A DNA stretch of 64,000 bases from Gemmobacter caeni (GTDB lineage Bacteria > Pseudomonadota > Alphaproteobacteria > Rhodobacterales > Rhodobacteraceae): assembly GCF_003054195.1 (NCBI RefSeq), contig NZ_QBKP01000005.1, forward strand, positions 62,001 to 126,000, written 5' to 3'. This document shows positions 10,425 to 19,254 of this stretch, piece after piece. The position numbers and the translations under genes are program-made. Each line of letters opens with the position of its first letter. Position 1 is the first letter of the stretch. The notes beneath the pieces are model-generated. The model did no database searches. It had not been told where the DNA came from and worked only from the letters and a program-made list of their open reading frames with translations.

Positions 10425-11884
10425 CCCGATTTTCCCGCCGCGGCTTCATGGCCGCCTCTGCGGCTATGGCCGCTTCGCTTGCAGTGCCCGCCCGGCTGCG
10501 TGCCGCCACCGCCCCGCTGTCGCTGACCGCCACCACCCGCGTAATCGAGGTTGGCGGTCGCGCGGCCACCGTCATGGGGCTGATGAATGCCCAGGGCGGC
10601 CTTGGCCTGACGCTCGACACCGATCAACGCTTTCGCGTCGATCTGACCAATGCGTTGCCGGTCGAGACGATCATCCACTGGCACGGCCAGATCCCCCCGA
10701 ATGCGCAGGATGGCGTGCCCAACACCAATCCGATGCTGAAACCGGGCGAGACCCGTGGGTATGATTATGCGCCCCGCCCCGGCACCTTCTGGATGCACAG
10801 CCATCTGCCGGAGCAGGAAATCGGTCTTCTGGCCGCACCGCTGATCCTGCGCAGCGCCGAGGATCTGCGCACCGACCGGCAAGAGGTGGTGATGTTCCTG
10901 CACGACTTCGCTTTCCGTTCGCCGGAAGAAGTGCTGGCAGAGGTGACGGGCGGCATGGCGATGGATCATGGCAGCATGAACCACGGCGCGCCGGCTGGCA
11001 TGGATCATTCCGCCATGGGGCACGGCAGCATGGGGACCATGGGCGAGATGAGCGGTATGGCTGACATGGCCATGGACCTCAACGATTTCAACTTCGACGC
11101 CTATCTGGCCAATGACCGCACGCTGGACGACCCAGAGGTCATCGCCGTCGAACCGGGCGGGCGCATCCGGCTGCGGGTCATCAACGGTGCCTCGATGACC
11201 GCTTTCTGGGTGGATACCGGCACCCCGGCCCGGCTGGTCGCGGTGGATGGCGAGCCGGTGCAACCTCTTCCCGGCGACCGCTTTTCCATCGCCCCGGCAC
11301 AGCGGCTGGATATCGAGATCAACCTGCCCGCCGATGGTGCCGCACTGCCCATACTCGCCCTGCGCGAAGGCGCGCGCGAACGCACCGGCATCGTTCTGGC
11401 CCCGAAGGGCGCCGCAATCCCCCGGATGGCCACGCTTTCCGACGAGGCGCATCCGCCGGTTTCCGGCGACATGCGGCAGGAATTGGCCTTGCGTGCCGTA
11501 ACCTCGCTCCCCGAACGCCCGGTGCAGAACCGGCAGATGGTCATGCTGGGCGGCGCGATGCAGCCCTATGTCTGGACGATCAATGACCAGACATGGGACA
11601 ACCGGACCCCGGTCGCCGCGAAAAACGGCGAGAGGGTGGAACTGATGTTCCATAACATGTCGATGATGGCACATCCGATGCATCTGCATGGCCATGTGTT
11701 TCAGGTGGTCGAGGTCAACGGCACCCGTTTCGCGGGTGCGCTGCGCGATACGGTGCATGTGCCCGCCATGGGCAGCGTGACCATCGCCTTTGACGCGGGT
11801 GAGGTCGCGCCCTGGATGCTGCATTGTCACCACATGGGCCATCTGGCGACCGGAATGATGACGGAACTCGCGGTCTCCGCCTGA
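10421..11884 (+). CDS. Tat-exported multicopper oxidase (CopA/CueO-like)
   Basis: Periplasmic laccase-like oxidase of 487 residues, probably a cuprous/metallo-oxidase for copper tolerance. A twin-arginine signal (SRRGFMAASAAMAAS) leads into three cupredoxin domains. All four copper-ligand clusters are present: HWHG near residue 86, HSHLPE near 126, HPMHLHGH near 417 and HCHHMGH near 468, so types 1, 2 and 3 copper sites should be complete. A Met/His-rich insert (about residues 183-213, repeated DHGSM/HGSM) resembles the methionine-rich loops of CueO and CopA. It is shorter than classical CopA (about 600). No copB or cop regulator is in the window. Confidence 0.92.
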   Translation: MTRFSRRGFMAASAAMAASLAVPARLRAATAPLSLTATTRVIEVGGRAATVMGLMNAQGGLGLTLDTDQRFRVDLTNALPVETIIHWHGQIPPNAQDGVPNTNPMLKPGETRGYDYAPRPGTFWMHSHLPEQEIGLLAAPLILRSAEDLRTDRQEVVMFLHDFAFRSPEEVLAEVTGGMAMDHGSMNHGAPAGMDHSAMGHGSMGTMGEMSGMADMAMDLNDFNFDAYLANDRTLDDPEVIAVEPGGRIRLRVINGASMTAFWVDTGTPARLVAVDGEPVQPLPGDRFSIAPAQRLDIEINLPADGAALPILALREGARERTGIVLAPKGAAIPRMATLSDEAHPPVSGDMRQELALRAVTSLPERPVQNRQMVMLGGAMQPYVWTINDQTWDNRTPVAAKNGERVELMFHNMSMMAHPMHLHGHVFQVVEVNGTRFAGALRDTVHVPAMGSVTIAFDAGEVAPWMLHCHHMGHLATGMMTELAVSA

Positions 11885-11890
11885 GCCGCC

Positions 11891-12904
11891 TCAGCCGCCG
11901 ATCCACCCTGCGTGGGTCGGCGGCTGCGCGGGATCGTCATAAACCCGCCAGTCGATCCCGCCACCGTCAAGCCGCATCACCACCGTGGCCAGCGTGTTCT
12001 CCTCATCCGGGTCGCGCGGGTCGCTGCGGCGGATCGGCAGGCCCGGCCCGGCGGCATCGGCCAGCACCGCCAGCGGATCGCCAGCCAGCAAAGCCTCAGC
12101 CCGCGCCTGCCGGTCTGCGGAAGACCGGGTGATATATTGCGATGCCAGCCCGCCTGGATGGTGCAGCGCGTGATTGGCATGGGCGAAGGGCGCCGTGACC
12201 TCCTGCGCCGACATTGCACCGCCGCCATATTCCACCGACCAGAGCCGCCCGCTGGCGGCCTCGCCCAGCCCGATGTGGAAACCGCCGGAGTTCGCGCCTT
12301 CCAGCACCGCCAACGCCTCGGCCGCCGAACGGCAGGCGAGGATCGCCCGGCCCAGCACCATGCGCGGAACCGTTGGCTCCACCCCTTGCAGGCGGATGTT
12401 GTTGACCGTCATCCCCAGCCCCGCCCCGGTCATCGCGAAAGTATGGCCGGGGATCGACCCCGGATAGCAGAAGCTGACGAACTGCGGTGCGCCCTCCGGC
12501 GCCAGATCAGCCAGAAAACACTGGCCGCGCAGGTTGGGGTAGCCGTCTTCGTTATGCGCCATAACCGCCGGGGTGCCGGGGCGCAGGACCGAGGTGCAGC
12601 CCTCGGCTTCAGCAAACGGCGGCAGCGCGGCGAGGATGTCCCCCCGGCACTGCCAGGCGAAAACCTCGGCGAAAGACAGGTCCAGCCCTTCGGCCAGTCC
12701 CTCGATCTCAGCCCAGATCGCCGGAAAGCAGTTGCGCACGGTTTCCGCCATCCGGGCGCGGCGGCCTGCGTGTACCGGATCGACCACCTCGCGCCAGAAG
12801 GGGTTGCCGCGCAGATGGGTCAGCACGGCCGCCCGCCCCGCCATACCCAGCGCCCGCCCGATCTCGCGCGGGGTGCCTTGGGCTTTCAGTTGACCGAGTG
12901 TCAT
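11891..12904 (-). CDS. C45-family autoproteolytic acyltransferase/hydrolase
   Basis: Ntn-type hydrolase of the peptidase C45 family (acyl-CoA:6-aminopenicillanic acid acyltransferase relatives), 337 residues. The family self-cleaves before a cysteine that becomes the catalytic N-terminal nucleophile; here that is Cys103 in EGCTS, with the typical N-H-N-E-D-like stretch (MAHNEDGYPNL) and MTGAGLGMTVNNI downstream. In bacteria outside beta-lactam producers the substrate is unknown, probably an N-acyl amide. The ATG at 12904 follows a strong AGGAGG; in-frame sequence upstream overlaps radC and is not used. Divergent from radC, with a 100-bp shared control region carrying a CtrA-like box. Confidence 0.88.
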   Translation of the reverse strand: MTLGQLKAQGTPREIGRALGMAGRAAVLTHLRGNPFWREVVDPVHAGRRARMAETVRNCFPAIWAEIEGLAEGLDLSFAEVFAWQCRGDILAALPPFAEAEGCTSVLRPGTPAVMAHNEDGYPNLRGQCFLADLAPEGAPQFVSFCYPGSIPGHTFAMTGAGLGMTVNNIRLQGVEPTVPRMVLGRAILACRSAAEALAVLEGANSGGFHIGLGEAASGRLWSVEYGGGAMSAQEVTAPFAHANHALHHPGGLASQYITRSSADRQARAEALLAGDPLAVLADAAGPGLPIRRSDPRDPDEENTLATVVMRLDGGGIDWRVYDDPAQPPTHAGWIGG

Positions 12905-12961
12905 GCTGCCTCCTGTTTTCTGCCATCGAAGCCGGAGGACTGGCGGATGACAAGCCCTGCT

Positions 12962-12981
12962 GCGGTTAACCGCCCGTTTAC
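12962..12981 (+). promoter_or_regulatory. CtrA-like binding site between C45 gene and radC
   Basis: A perfect 12-bp palindrome GCGGTTAACCGC (12962-12973) overlaps TTAA-N7-TTTAC (12966-12981), one base off the alphaproteobacterial CtrA consensus TTAA-N7-TTAAC. It sits 24 bp before the radC start. The sequence match is direct; binding by CtrA is inference from the motif and from what is known of CtrA control of competence/DNA-repair genes in Rhodobacterales. Confidence 0.4.
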
Positions 12982-13004
12982 GATTCGGGGCGCAAGCTGG
13001 CGGC

Positions 13005-13775
13005 ATGACCAGATCACGCGCCTTCGCCGAAGCTCCCCTGCCCCTTTTCGCCCCGTCAGGCGACGAGGATGAGGCGACAGGTGCGGCCCTGCCGGGGCGC
13101 TTGCCCTCGTATATTGCCGACCACCGCAAACGCCTGCGCGCACGGTTCATGGAGGGCGGCGCCACCGCCCTGCCGGATTACGAATTGCTGGAACTTCTGC
13201 TGTTTCGTGCCATCCCCCGGCAGGATGTGAAGCCGCTGGCCCGGCTGCTGATGGAAACCTTCGGCGATTTCAACCGCGTGATTGCCGCCCCGGTGCCGCG
13301 TCTTCTGGCGGTGAAAGGGGTGGGAGAGGCGGTGGTGCAGGAATTGAAGATCGTTGAGGCGGCGGCGCAGCGCATGGCGCGGGCGAAGGTGATGCACCGG
13401 CCGGTGCTGTCAAGCTGGGACGCGCTGCTGGATTATTGTCACACCACCATGGCGCATCGGGAAACCGAGCAATTCCGTATCCTGTTTCTGGATCGCAAGA
13501 ATGTGCTGATCGCGGATGAGGAGCAGGCACGCGGCACGGTGGATCATGTGCCGGTCTACCCCCGCGAAGTGGTGAAACGGGCGCTGGAACTGAATGCCAG
13601 CGCACTGATTCTGGTGCACAATCACCCTTCCGGCGACCCGACACCCTCGGATTCAGACATACAAATGACCATGCAGATCCGCGACGCGGCCGAGGTGCTG
13701 GGCCTTGTTTTGCACGATCATCTGATCATCGGGAAAGAGCGGGAGCTCAGTTTCCGGTCTCAGGGCTATCTGTGA
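13005..13775 (+). CDS. radC: RadC-family JAB-domain protein (DNA repair protein RadC)
   Basis: 256 residues with the RadC layout: a basic N-terminal region, a helix-hairpin-helix (VPRLLAVKGVGEAV, about 95-110), and a JAB1/MPN metalloprotease-like domain with the metal site HNHPSGDPTPSDSD (His205, His207, Asp218). The family is historically called DNA repair protein, but its biochemical role is unsettled; in several bacteria it follows natural-transformation or SOS control. Its 3' end overlaps the convergent OmpA-fusion gene by 29 bp. A near-consensus CtrA box lies just upstream. No LexA-type box was recognised. Confidence 0.95.
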   Translation: MTRSRAFAEAPLPLFAPSGDEDEATGAALPGRLPSYIADHRKRLRARFMEGGATALPDYELLELLLFRAIPRQDVKPLARLLMETFGDFNRVIAAPVPRLLAVKGVGEAVVQELKIVEAAAQRMARAKVMHRPVLSSWDALLDYCHTTMAHRETEQFRILFLDRKNVLIADEEQARGTVDHVPVYPREVVKRALELNASALILVHNHPSGDPTPSDSDIQMTMQIRDAAEVLGLVLHDHLIIGKERELSFRSQGYL

Positions 13776-15270
13776 ACACCGGGCGCAACCAGACCTCCAC
13801 CCGCCGGTTGGCGCGGCGCCCGGCGGCCGTGGTGTCGCAGGCCATGGGCAGCGCCTCGCCAAACGCTTCGACCTCTGGCAGGCGTGCAGGATCGGTGCCG
13901 CCCGGCAATGTCGCAGACAGCGCGGTCAGCACACCGATGGCCCGGCTTTCCGACAGCCGCATATTGGCCGCGCCATCGCCCGAACCATCAGAGAATCCCG
14001 CGAGGATCAGCCTGTTTCCACGAAAGGCATCAACCTCGATCAGGCGCGCCAGCAGGCGCAGGTTTTCGCGCGAGCGCGCATCCAGCGTCGCGGACCCATC
14101 CTCGAACCGGAAGGTCAGCGACGACCGGCTGGCGCCCGCCATGGCATCGGCCAGACGTTTCAGCTCGGCCAGCGGCACATCACCCCCTGCCCCCTTGATC
14201 GCGTTCAGCAGGCGCAGCCCGTCCGCAGTCAGCGGCACGCTTTCCGGGGCGCGGTCGATATATCCAGCCCCGGCCACGGCAGTTTCGGCTGCCGGATGGT
14301 CGAGGAAATCCAGAAACTCCCGTGCGAACAGCGGCAGGCGGCGGCGCGGCGTCAGGAGGCTGATGGCAAAGGTCAGAGGATAATCCCCCGCCTTCACCAG
14401 TGCCCGGTCCGCCAGCAGCGGAAAGCCGCAGCTGTCGGTCAGCGGCAATGCCCGTGCGGCGCCGCGCTGCGCCTGCCCGGTGATCGCCAGCGCCCAGGGG
14501 TCACGCGCCACTGCCTCGGCCAGTGCCTCGGGCGTGTCATGGATCACGACCGCAGGCACATCACGCCCCAGACGCGCCACCAAAGCCTGCTGCACCGACG
14601 TATCCTTTGCCAGCGCATGCAGCGCCAGCGGCATGTCAGGCCCGCCCAGCGCCTGCCAGTTGCGAATTTCGCCCGACAGCGCCTGCGCCAGATCGGGGGT
14701 CGAGATCCGGGGCAGCCGGTTGTCGCGCGCGACAATCGGGACCAGCGCATCCAGCGCCATGGCCCGTGCGCCGAAACCCTTGTCGGCGGTTGCCGAAACC
14801 GCAAGCTCTGCCGCGCCGGACAACAGTGCCGCCCGCGCCTCCTCCGGCGAGGACGGGATGAAGGTGATGCGCGCCAGCACCTGATCGGTTCCGGTTTCCG
14901 ACAAAGCCGCGATGAAACCGGCGTCCTGCGGTTCCAGCTTCAGAGCCAGCCCGCGCGTTTTCGCATAAGCGGCCAGCAGCGGCGGCAAAAGCGCCTTGCC
15001 CGGCGCCTCGGCCCCGGTGATGCGCAGAACAGCAAGTGTTGCGGTCAGGTCGGGGCAACCCGGTCCGTCACAGATCACGCCTTCGCCATCCACCGTCAGC
15101 ATGCCGAACCGGGTTTCGACCCGGTAAAACTCGCCGTCAAAGCCCATCAGCGTGCCGTCGATCGACAAAGACCCGTCGCGCGCGGTCAGGGTGACATCCT
15201 GCGCCTGTGCCGCCTGTCCGCAAAACGAGAGCGCGGCGAAAACCGCCGCGCACCAAAGCATCAAACGCAT
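13747..15270 (-). CDS. Periplasmic binding-protein/OmpA C-terminal domain fusion
   Basis: 507 residues with a clear signal peptide (cut near AQAQ-D), a small N-terminal domain with a cysteine pair (VICDGPGCPDL), a PstS-like periplasmic binding module (about 75-340, including the conserved segment on ISTPDLAQALSGEIRNWQALGG typical of phosphate-binding-like proteins), and an OmpA-type peptidoglycan-binding domain at the end (about 390-500; FEDGSATLDARSRENLRLLA, then RRANRRVEVWL). It would be a periplasmic protein tethered to peptidoglycan that also binds a small ligand. No ABC permease lies near, so uptake is unlikely; a sensing or structural role is inference. 14 bp after the upstream unknown gene, so the two are co-transcribed. 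Confidence 0.85.
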   Translation of the reverse strand: MRLMLWCAAVFAALSFCGQAAQAQDVTLTARDGSLSIDGTLMGFDGEFYRVETRFGMLTVDGEGVICDGPGCPDLTATLAVLRITGAEAPGKALLPPLLAAYAKTRGLALKLEPQDAGFIAALSETGTDQVLARITFIPSSPEEARAALLSGAAELAVSATADKGFGARAMALDALVPIVARDNRLPRISTPDLAQALSGEIRNWQALGGPDMPLALHALAKDTSVQQALVARLGRDVPAVVIHDTPEALAEAVARDPWALAITGQAQRGAARALPLTDSCGFPLLADRALVKAGDYPLTFAISLLTPRRRLPLFAREFLDFLDHPAAETAVAGAGYIDRAPESVPLTADGLRLLNAIKGAGGDVPLAELKRLADAMAGASRSSLTFRFEDGSATLDARSRENLRLLARLIEVDAFRGNRLILAGFSDGSGDGAANMRLSESRAIGVLTALSATLPGGTDPARLPEVEAFGEALPMACDTTAAGRRANRRVEVWLRPVFTDSPETGN

Positions 15271-15284
15271 ATCGGGCCTTCAAG

Positions 15285-16250
15285 TTACCTTGTGGCGAGT
15301 TTCGTCCCGGACACGAGGTTTTTCAATACCAGAATATCGCCCTTCGCTGCGCAGTCCGGCATGGCCAGTGTCAGTTCAGAGCTGTCGCTTTGTCCGCCGA
15401 ACGACGCCACAGTTTCGCCCAGCAGTTCGCGTCCGCAGGTCGCATCGGTAACAGCGGCCTCAACCACCACATCCGGCATCCCGTTGGCCGGGAAGGTGTA
15501 AACCTCGGCCAGCATCGCCAGATCGACCGAATCGTCCCCCAGAAGGGACAGGAACCCGCCGGTCAGCGGTTTGCCCGGCACCGGCGTGTGCGGCGCATTG
15601 GCCGAAACATGGCCGGGCTGGCCATAATCGGCCCCGTTTTCAAACGCCTGCAACTGGAACGCATCGGCATCGAGCCATTGCACCGCGAACCGGCGCAGCC
15701 CCGCGACCTCGGGCATCGGGCGGGTTGCCTCGACCCGGGTGCCATCCGCCAGCTTGACTGTCACGGTGCCATCCGTCGTCATCGCGGGCAGATCAAGAAA
15801 CAGCGCCCCGGTGGTAGAGGTCTTTCCGGTGACGGCCAGCCCGCCCTGTTTGATGACAACGCGCGCGTCCGGCTGGCAGGGGGCCAGCAGGGTCAGGCCC
15901 AGCATGGCATGGTCCTTGGCCGCGAGATCCAGCGTCACGGGGCAGGCCTCGGCCTGTGTCGGGGCAGTATCCTGCGGCATGGCGGGTGGCGCAATCTTCG
16001 CGGGGGTGCTGTCCGGCTGTGGCGTCAGCATTGGCGCAGCGGGCACCTCGGCAGCGGGCCGCGTCAGGATGATCGGGGCCGGGTCGGATTCGGCAGCCAG
16101 CGGCACCACGCTGGTCGATTTCACCTTCACGGCGGCCTCCCGTTGCGCGGCCAGTTTCTCTTCCGCAGCACGGTTCTGCACGAAATGACCAGCGCCCAGC
16201 CCGACAGCCAGCAGCGCGGCGGCAAGTGCGATTCGACGTTTCATGTCCAT
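15285..16250 (-). CDS. Unknown membrane-anchored/secreted protein downstream of secA
   Basis: I do not recognise a named domain. The 321-residue product has one N-terminal hydrophobic segment (residues 5-22; anchor or signal), a coiled charged stretch (AAEEKLAAQREAAVKVK), a Pro/Ala-rich linker to about residue 105, and a compact C-terminal region starting at ACPVTLDLAAKDHAMLG and ending with VSGTKLATR that holds paired cysteines (ACPV, APCQP, ATCGREL, PDCAAK), suggesting a disulfide-bonded periplasmic domain. Conserved proteins of this layout sit beside secA in Rhodobacterales. The start at 16250 is supported by GGAG 7 nt upstream. Co-directional with secA and the OmpA fusion gene. Confidence 0.7.
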   Translation of the reverse strand: MDMKRRIALAAALLAVGLGAGHFVQNRAAEEKLAAQREAAVKVKSTSVVPLAAESDPAPIILTRPAAEVPAAPMLTPQPDSTPAKIAPPAMPQDTAPTQAEACPVTLDLAAKDHAMLGLTLLAPCQPDARVVIKQGGLAVTGKTSTTGALFLDLPAMTTDGTVTVKLADGTRVEATRPMPEVAGLRRFAVQWLDADAFQLQAFENGADYGQPGHVSANAPHTPVPGKPLTGGFLSLLGDDSVDLAMLAEVYTFPANGMPDVVVEAAVTDATCGRELLGETVASFGGQSDSSELTLAMPDCAAKGDILVLKNLVSGTKLATR

Positions 16251-16353
16251 CGGAAGGCTCCCGAGTTTTTGTCCCGGTCAGGACTAGTCAGGAAACCGGG
16301 CCATTCCGTGGCGAAAGCGGGGAATGTTTCCAGCAGCGCGCCGGTGGGCCGCC

Positions 16354-19065
16354 TCAGACGAGGCGACCGTGGCAATGCTTGAACTTCTCACCCGAACCGC
16401 AGGGGCATGGGTCATTGCGCGACGGGTTGCCCCAAGTCGAGGGGTCGGCCTCGTCAAAGCCAGCGGCTGCGATATGTTCCACCGCCTCATGGCTACCCGA
16501 AGCCGCCGCCGCGTCGGCGGCGTCCTGCGCGGCCTGCTGCTGCGCCAGATATTGCGCCATCATCTGCTGCTGTTCTTCCTGCGTCACCGGCCGGATCAGA
16601 GCGAGCTTCTGAGTCACATCCTGACGCAGCCCGTCCAGCATGGTTTCAAACAGGGCAAAAGCCTCGGTCTTGTATTCCGACAGCGGGTCACGCTGGGCAT
16701 AGCCACGGAAGCCCACGACCGAGCGCAGATGTTCCAGCCGCAGCAGGTGTTCGCGCCACTTGCCGTCGATGGTTTGCAACAGAAGCTGCTTTTCGATGTT
16801 GCGCATGGTTTCCGGCCCGAAGCTTTCCAGCTTCTCGGCCATCATGGCATCCGAGGCTTTCTCCAGCCGTTCGCGGATCACATCCTGGTCGACGCCCTCT
16901 TCCTTCGCCCAGTCGATCACCTGAACGTCCAGCGCCATCTTTTCCAGCAGCGCCGCATAAAGGCCGGTCGTGTTCCACTGTTCAGGATAGGTCTTGGCCG
17001 GCATGAACTGTTCGACCAGATCGTCGATGACCTGATAGCGCATGTCCTGCGCGATTTCCGACAGATCCTCGGCCTGCATGATCTCCAGCCGCTGACCGAA
17101 GATCACCTTGCGCTGGTCGTTCATCACGTCGTCGAACTTCAGCAGCTGCTTGCGGACATCGAAGTTGCGGCCCTCGACCTTTGCCTGCGCGCGTTCCAGC
17201 GACTTGTTGACCCAGGGGTGAACGATGGCCTCGCCTTCCTTCATCCCCAGTTTCGACAGCACGCTGTCCAGCCGTTCCGAGCCGAAAATCCGCATCAGAT
17301 CGTCTTCCAGTGACAGGAAGAAAACCGAGCGGCCGGGGTCGCCCTGACGGCCCGAACGGCCGCGCAACTGATTGTCGATGCGGCGGCTTTCATGGCGTTC
17401 GGTGCCCAGAACGAACAAGCCGCCCGCCTCGATCACCTTCTGCTTTTCTGCGGCATGTTCCGCCTCGACCTTGGCGCGCACTTCGTCCGGGTGCAGATGC
17501 GGGTCGGCGGTGATGGCCTGCATCACCTTCATTTCGACATTGCCACCCAGCTGGATGTCAGTACCGCGCCCGGCCATGTTGGTGGCGATGGTCACCGCGC
17601 CGAAGCGCCCTGCATCCGCCACGATCTGCGCTTCCTGTTCGTGCTGCCGCGCGTTCAGCACATTATGTGGCACACCGGCCTGTTTCAGCAGGTCGGACAG
17701 GAATTCCGATTTCTCAATCGAGGTAGTACCGACAAGGATCGGCTGGCCCTTTTCATGCGCCTCGCCGATGGCCTTGACCACACCTTCGTATTTCTCGCGC
17801 GCGGTGCGATAGACCTGATCGTGTTCGTCCTTCCGCGCGACCGGACGGTTGGTCGGCACTTCGACCACACCAAGCTTGTAGATTTCCATGAATTCTTCCG
17901 CCTCGGTCTGGGCGGTGCCGGTCATTCCCGACAGCTTGTTGTAGAGACGGAAGTAATTCTGGAAGGTCACGGAAGCGAGCGTCACGTTCTCGGGCTGGAT
18001 CTGCACCGCTTCTTTGGCTTCGATGGCCTGATGCAGCCCGTCGGACAGGCGGCGGCCCCGCATCATCCGGCCGGTAAATTCGTCGATCAGCACAACCTCG
18101 CCGTCGCGCACGATGTAATTCTGATCACGGTGGAACAGCTTGTGGGCGCGCAGGGCCTGGTTGATGTGATGCACCAGAGACGTGCTTTCGGGGTCGTAAA
18201 GCGTCTGGCCTTCGGGCAGCAAACCGGACTGGCGCAGACGGCTTTCGATGAACTCGTTACCCTCTTCGGTATAGGTCGCGTTGCGGCCTTTTTCGTCCAG
18301 CTTGAAATGCGCCTCAGTCAGTTCGGGCATCAGCGCATCGACGCGGGTGTAGAGGTCGCTGCGGTCCTGGCTCGGGCCTGAAATGATCAGCGGCGTGCGC
18401 GCTTCGTCGATGAGGATCGAGTCGACCTCGTCCACGATGGCGAAGAAATGGCCGCGCTGCATCATCTCATCGATGCTGCCCTTCATGTTGTCACGAAGGT
18501 AATCAAAGCCCAGCTCGTTGTTCGTCGCATAGGTGATGTCGGCGCGATAGGCCGCGTGTTTCTCGGCCTCGGGCTGATAGGGGTAGACCACGCCGCAGGT
18601 CAGGCCAAGCTGGGCAAAGACCTTGCCCATCCATTCAGAGTCGCGCTTGGCCAGATAGTCGTTCACCGTGACGACATGAACGCCCTTGCCCGCCAGCGCG
18701 TTCAGATAGGCCGGGAAAGTCGCCATCAGCGTCTTGCCCTCGCCGGTCTTCATCTCGGCGATATTGCCCTGATGCAGGAAGATCCCTGCCTTCAACTGCA
18801 CGTCGAAGGCCCGGAGGCCCAGCGCGCGGCGCGCGCCTTCACGGCAGTTGGCGAAGGCTTCGGGCAGGATGCTGTCAAGGCTTTCGCCCTTGTTCTGCAC
18901 GCGGTCCTGAAGGGCGCGGGTGCGCGCGATCAGATCCTCGTCGCTCAGCGCCTGAAACTCCGGCTCCAGCGCGTTGATCCTGGCGACCATCGGGCGAACC
19001 GATTTGACCTTGCGGTCATTGGGCGTGCCAAAAACCTTCCGCGCGAGCGTTCCGAGACCAAGCAT
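16354..19065 (-). CDS. secA: Preprotein translocase ATPase SecA
   Basis: Motor ATPase of the general secretion pathway that pushes unfolded preproteins through SecYEG. 903 residues, full length. Walker A is MKTGEGKT near residue 105-112, the DEAD-like box is [16 protein letters not shown] near 210, and helicase-like motif VI appears around [15 protein letters not shown]. The C-terminal SEC-C zinc motif is intact ([16 protein letters not shown]), which binds SecB and lipid. Start ATG at 19065 follows CGGAG. Upstream lies a divergent parvulin gene and a long inverted repeat; downstream genes encode two envelope proteins on the same strand. Confidence 0.99.
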   Translation of the reverse strand: MLGLGTLARKVFGTPNDRKVKSVRPMVARINALEPEFQALSDEDLIARTRALQDRVQNKGESLDSILPEAFANCREGARRALGLRAFDVQLKAGIFLHQGNIAEMKTGEGKTLMATFPAYLNALAGKGVHVVTVNDYLAKRDSEWMGKVFAQLGLTCGVVYPYQPEAEKHAAYRADITYATNNELGFDYLRDNMKGSIDEMMQRGHFFAIVDEVDSILIDEARTPLIISGPSQDRSDLYTRVDALMPELTEAHFKLDEKGRNATYTEEGNEFIESRLRQSGLLPEGQTLYDPESTSLVHHINQALRAHKLFHRDQNYIVRDGEVVLIDEFTGRMMRGRRLSDGLHQAIEAKEAVQIQPENVTLASVTFQNYFRLYNKLSGMTGTAQTEAEEFMEIYKLGVVEVPTNRPVARKDEHDQVYRTAREKYEGVVKAIGEAHEKGQPILVGTTSIEKSEFLSDLLKQAGVPHNVLNARQHEQEAQIVADAGRFGAVTIATNMAGRGTDIQLGGNVEMKVMQAITADPHLHPDEVRAKVEAEHAAEKQKVIEAGGLFVLGTERHESRRIDNQLRGRSGRQGDPGRSVFFLSLEDDLMRIFGSERLDSVLSKLGMKEGEAIVHPWVNKSLERAQAKVEGRNFDVRKQLLKFDDVMNDQRKVIFGQRLEIMQAEDLSEIAQDMRYQVIDDLVEQFMPAKTYPEQWNTTGLYAALLEKMALDVQVIDWAKEEGVDQDVIRERLEKASDAMMAEKLESFGPETMRNIEKQLLLQTIDGKWREHLLRLEHLRSVVGFRGYAQRDPLSEYKTEAFALFETMLDGLRQDVTQKLALIRPVTQEEQQQMMAQYLAQQQAAQDAADAAAASGSHEAVEHIAAAGFDEADPSTWGNPSRNDPCPCGSGEKFKHCHGRLV

Positions 19066-19096
19066 GTTTTCTCCGGTGTCCGGTTGCTGACAGAAA

Positions 19097-19179
19097 CGTG
19101 CGAGACGGGGGCCTTGCCCGCCTCACCCAGCTTTCATAGAAGAACCCGGAAAGGCGCGGAAGGTGCCCCGTCTCGCGCG
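19097..19179. promoter_or_regulatory. Long inverted repeat between secA and the parvulin gene
   Basis: GCGAGACGGGG (19100-19110) and CCCCGTCTCGC (19166-19176) are perfect 11-bp arms; extending to 19097 and 19179 gives 14 bp with one G.U-type mismatch. The arms enclose 55 nt with a further short pairing (cgcct/aggcg). Either strand could fold as a leader: it lies 31 bp before secA and 75 bp before the parvulin ATG. Pairing is directly visible; function unknown. Confidence 0.4.
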
Positions 19180-19254
19180 ACCTTCGCGGATGTAAGGGGG
19201 CGGAAGCGCCAAGTCAACGTGGCGCGGCACGCGCCCCGATCAGGAGACGGTGAT

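Noticed and set aside
11000-11090. Repeated ATG/CAT-rich stretch in the oxidase gene
   Set aside because: In-frame Met/His-rich insert of the protein, typical of copper oxidases, not a DNA repeat or CRISPR.
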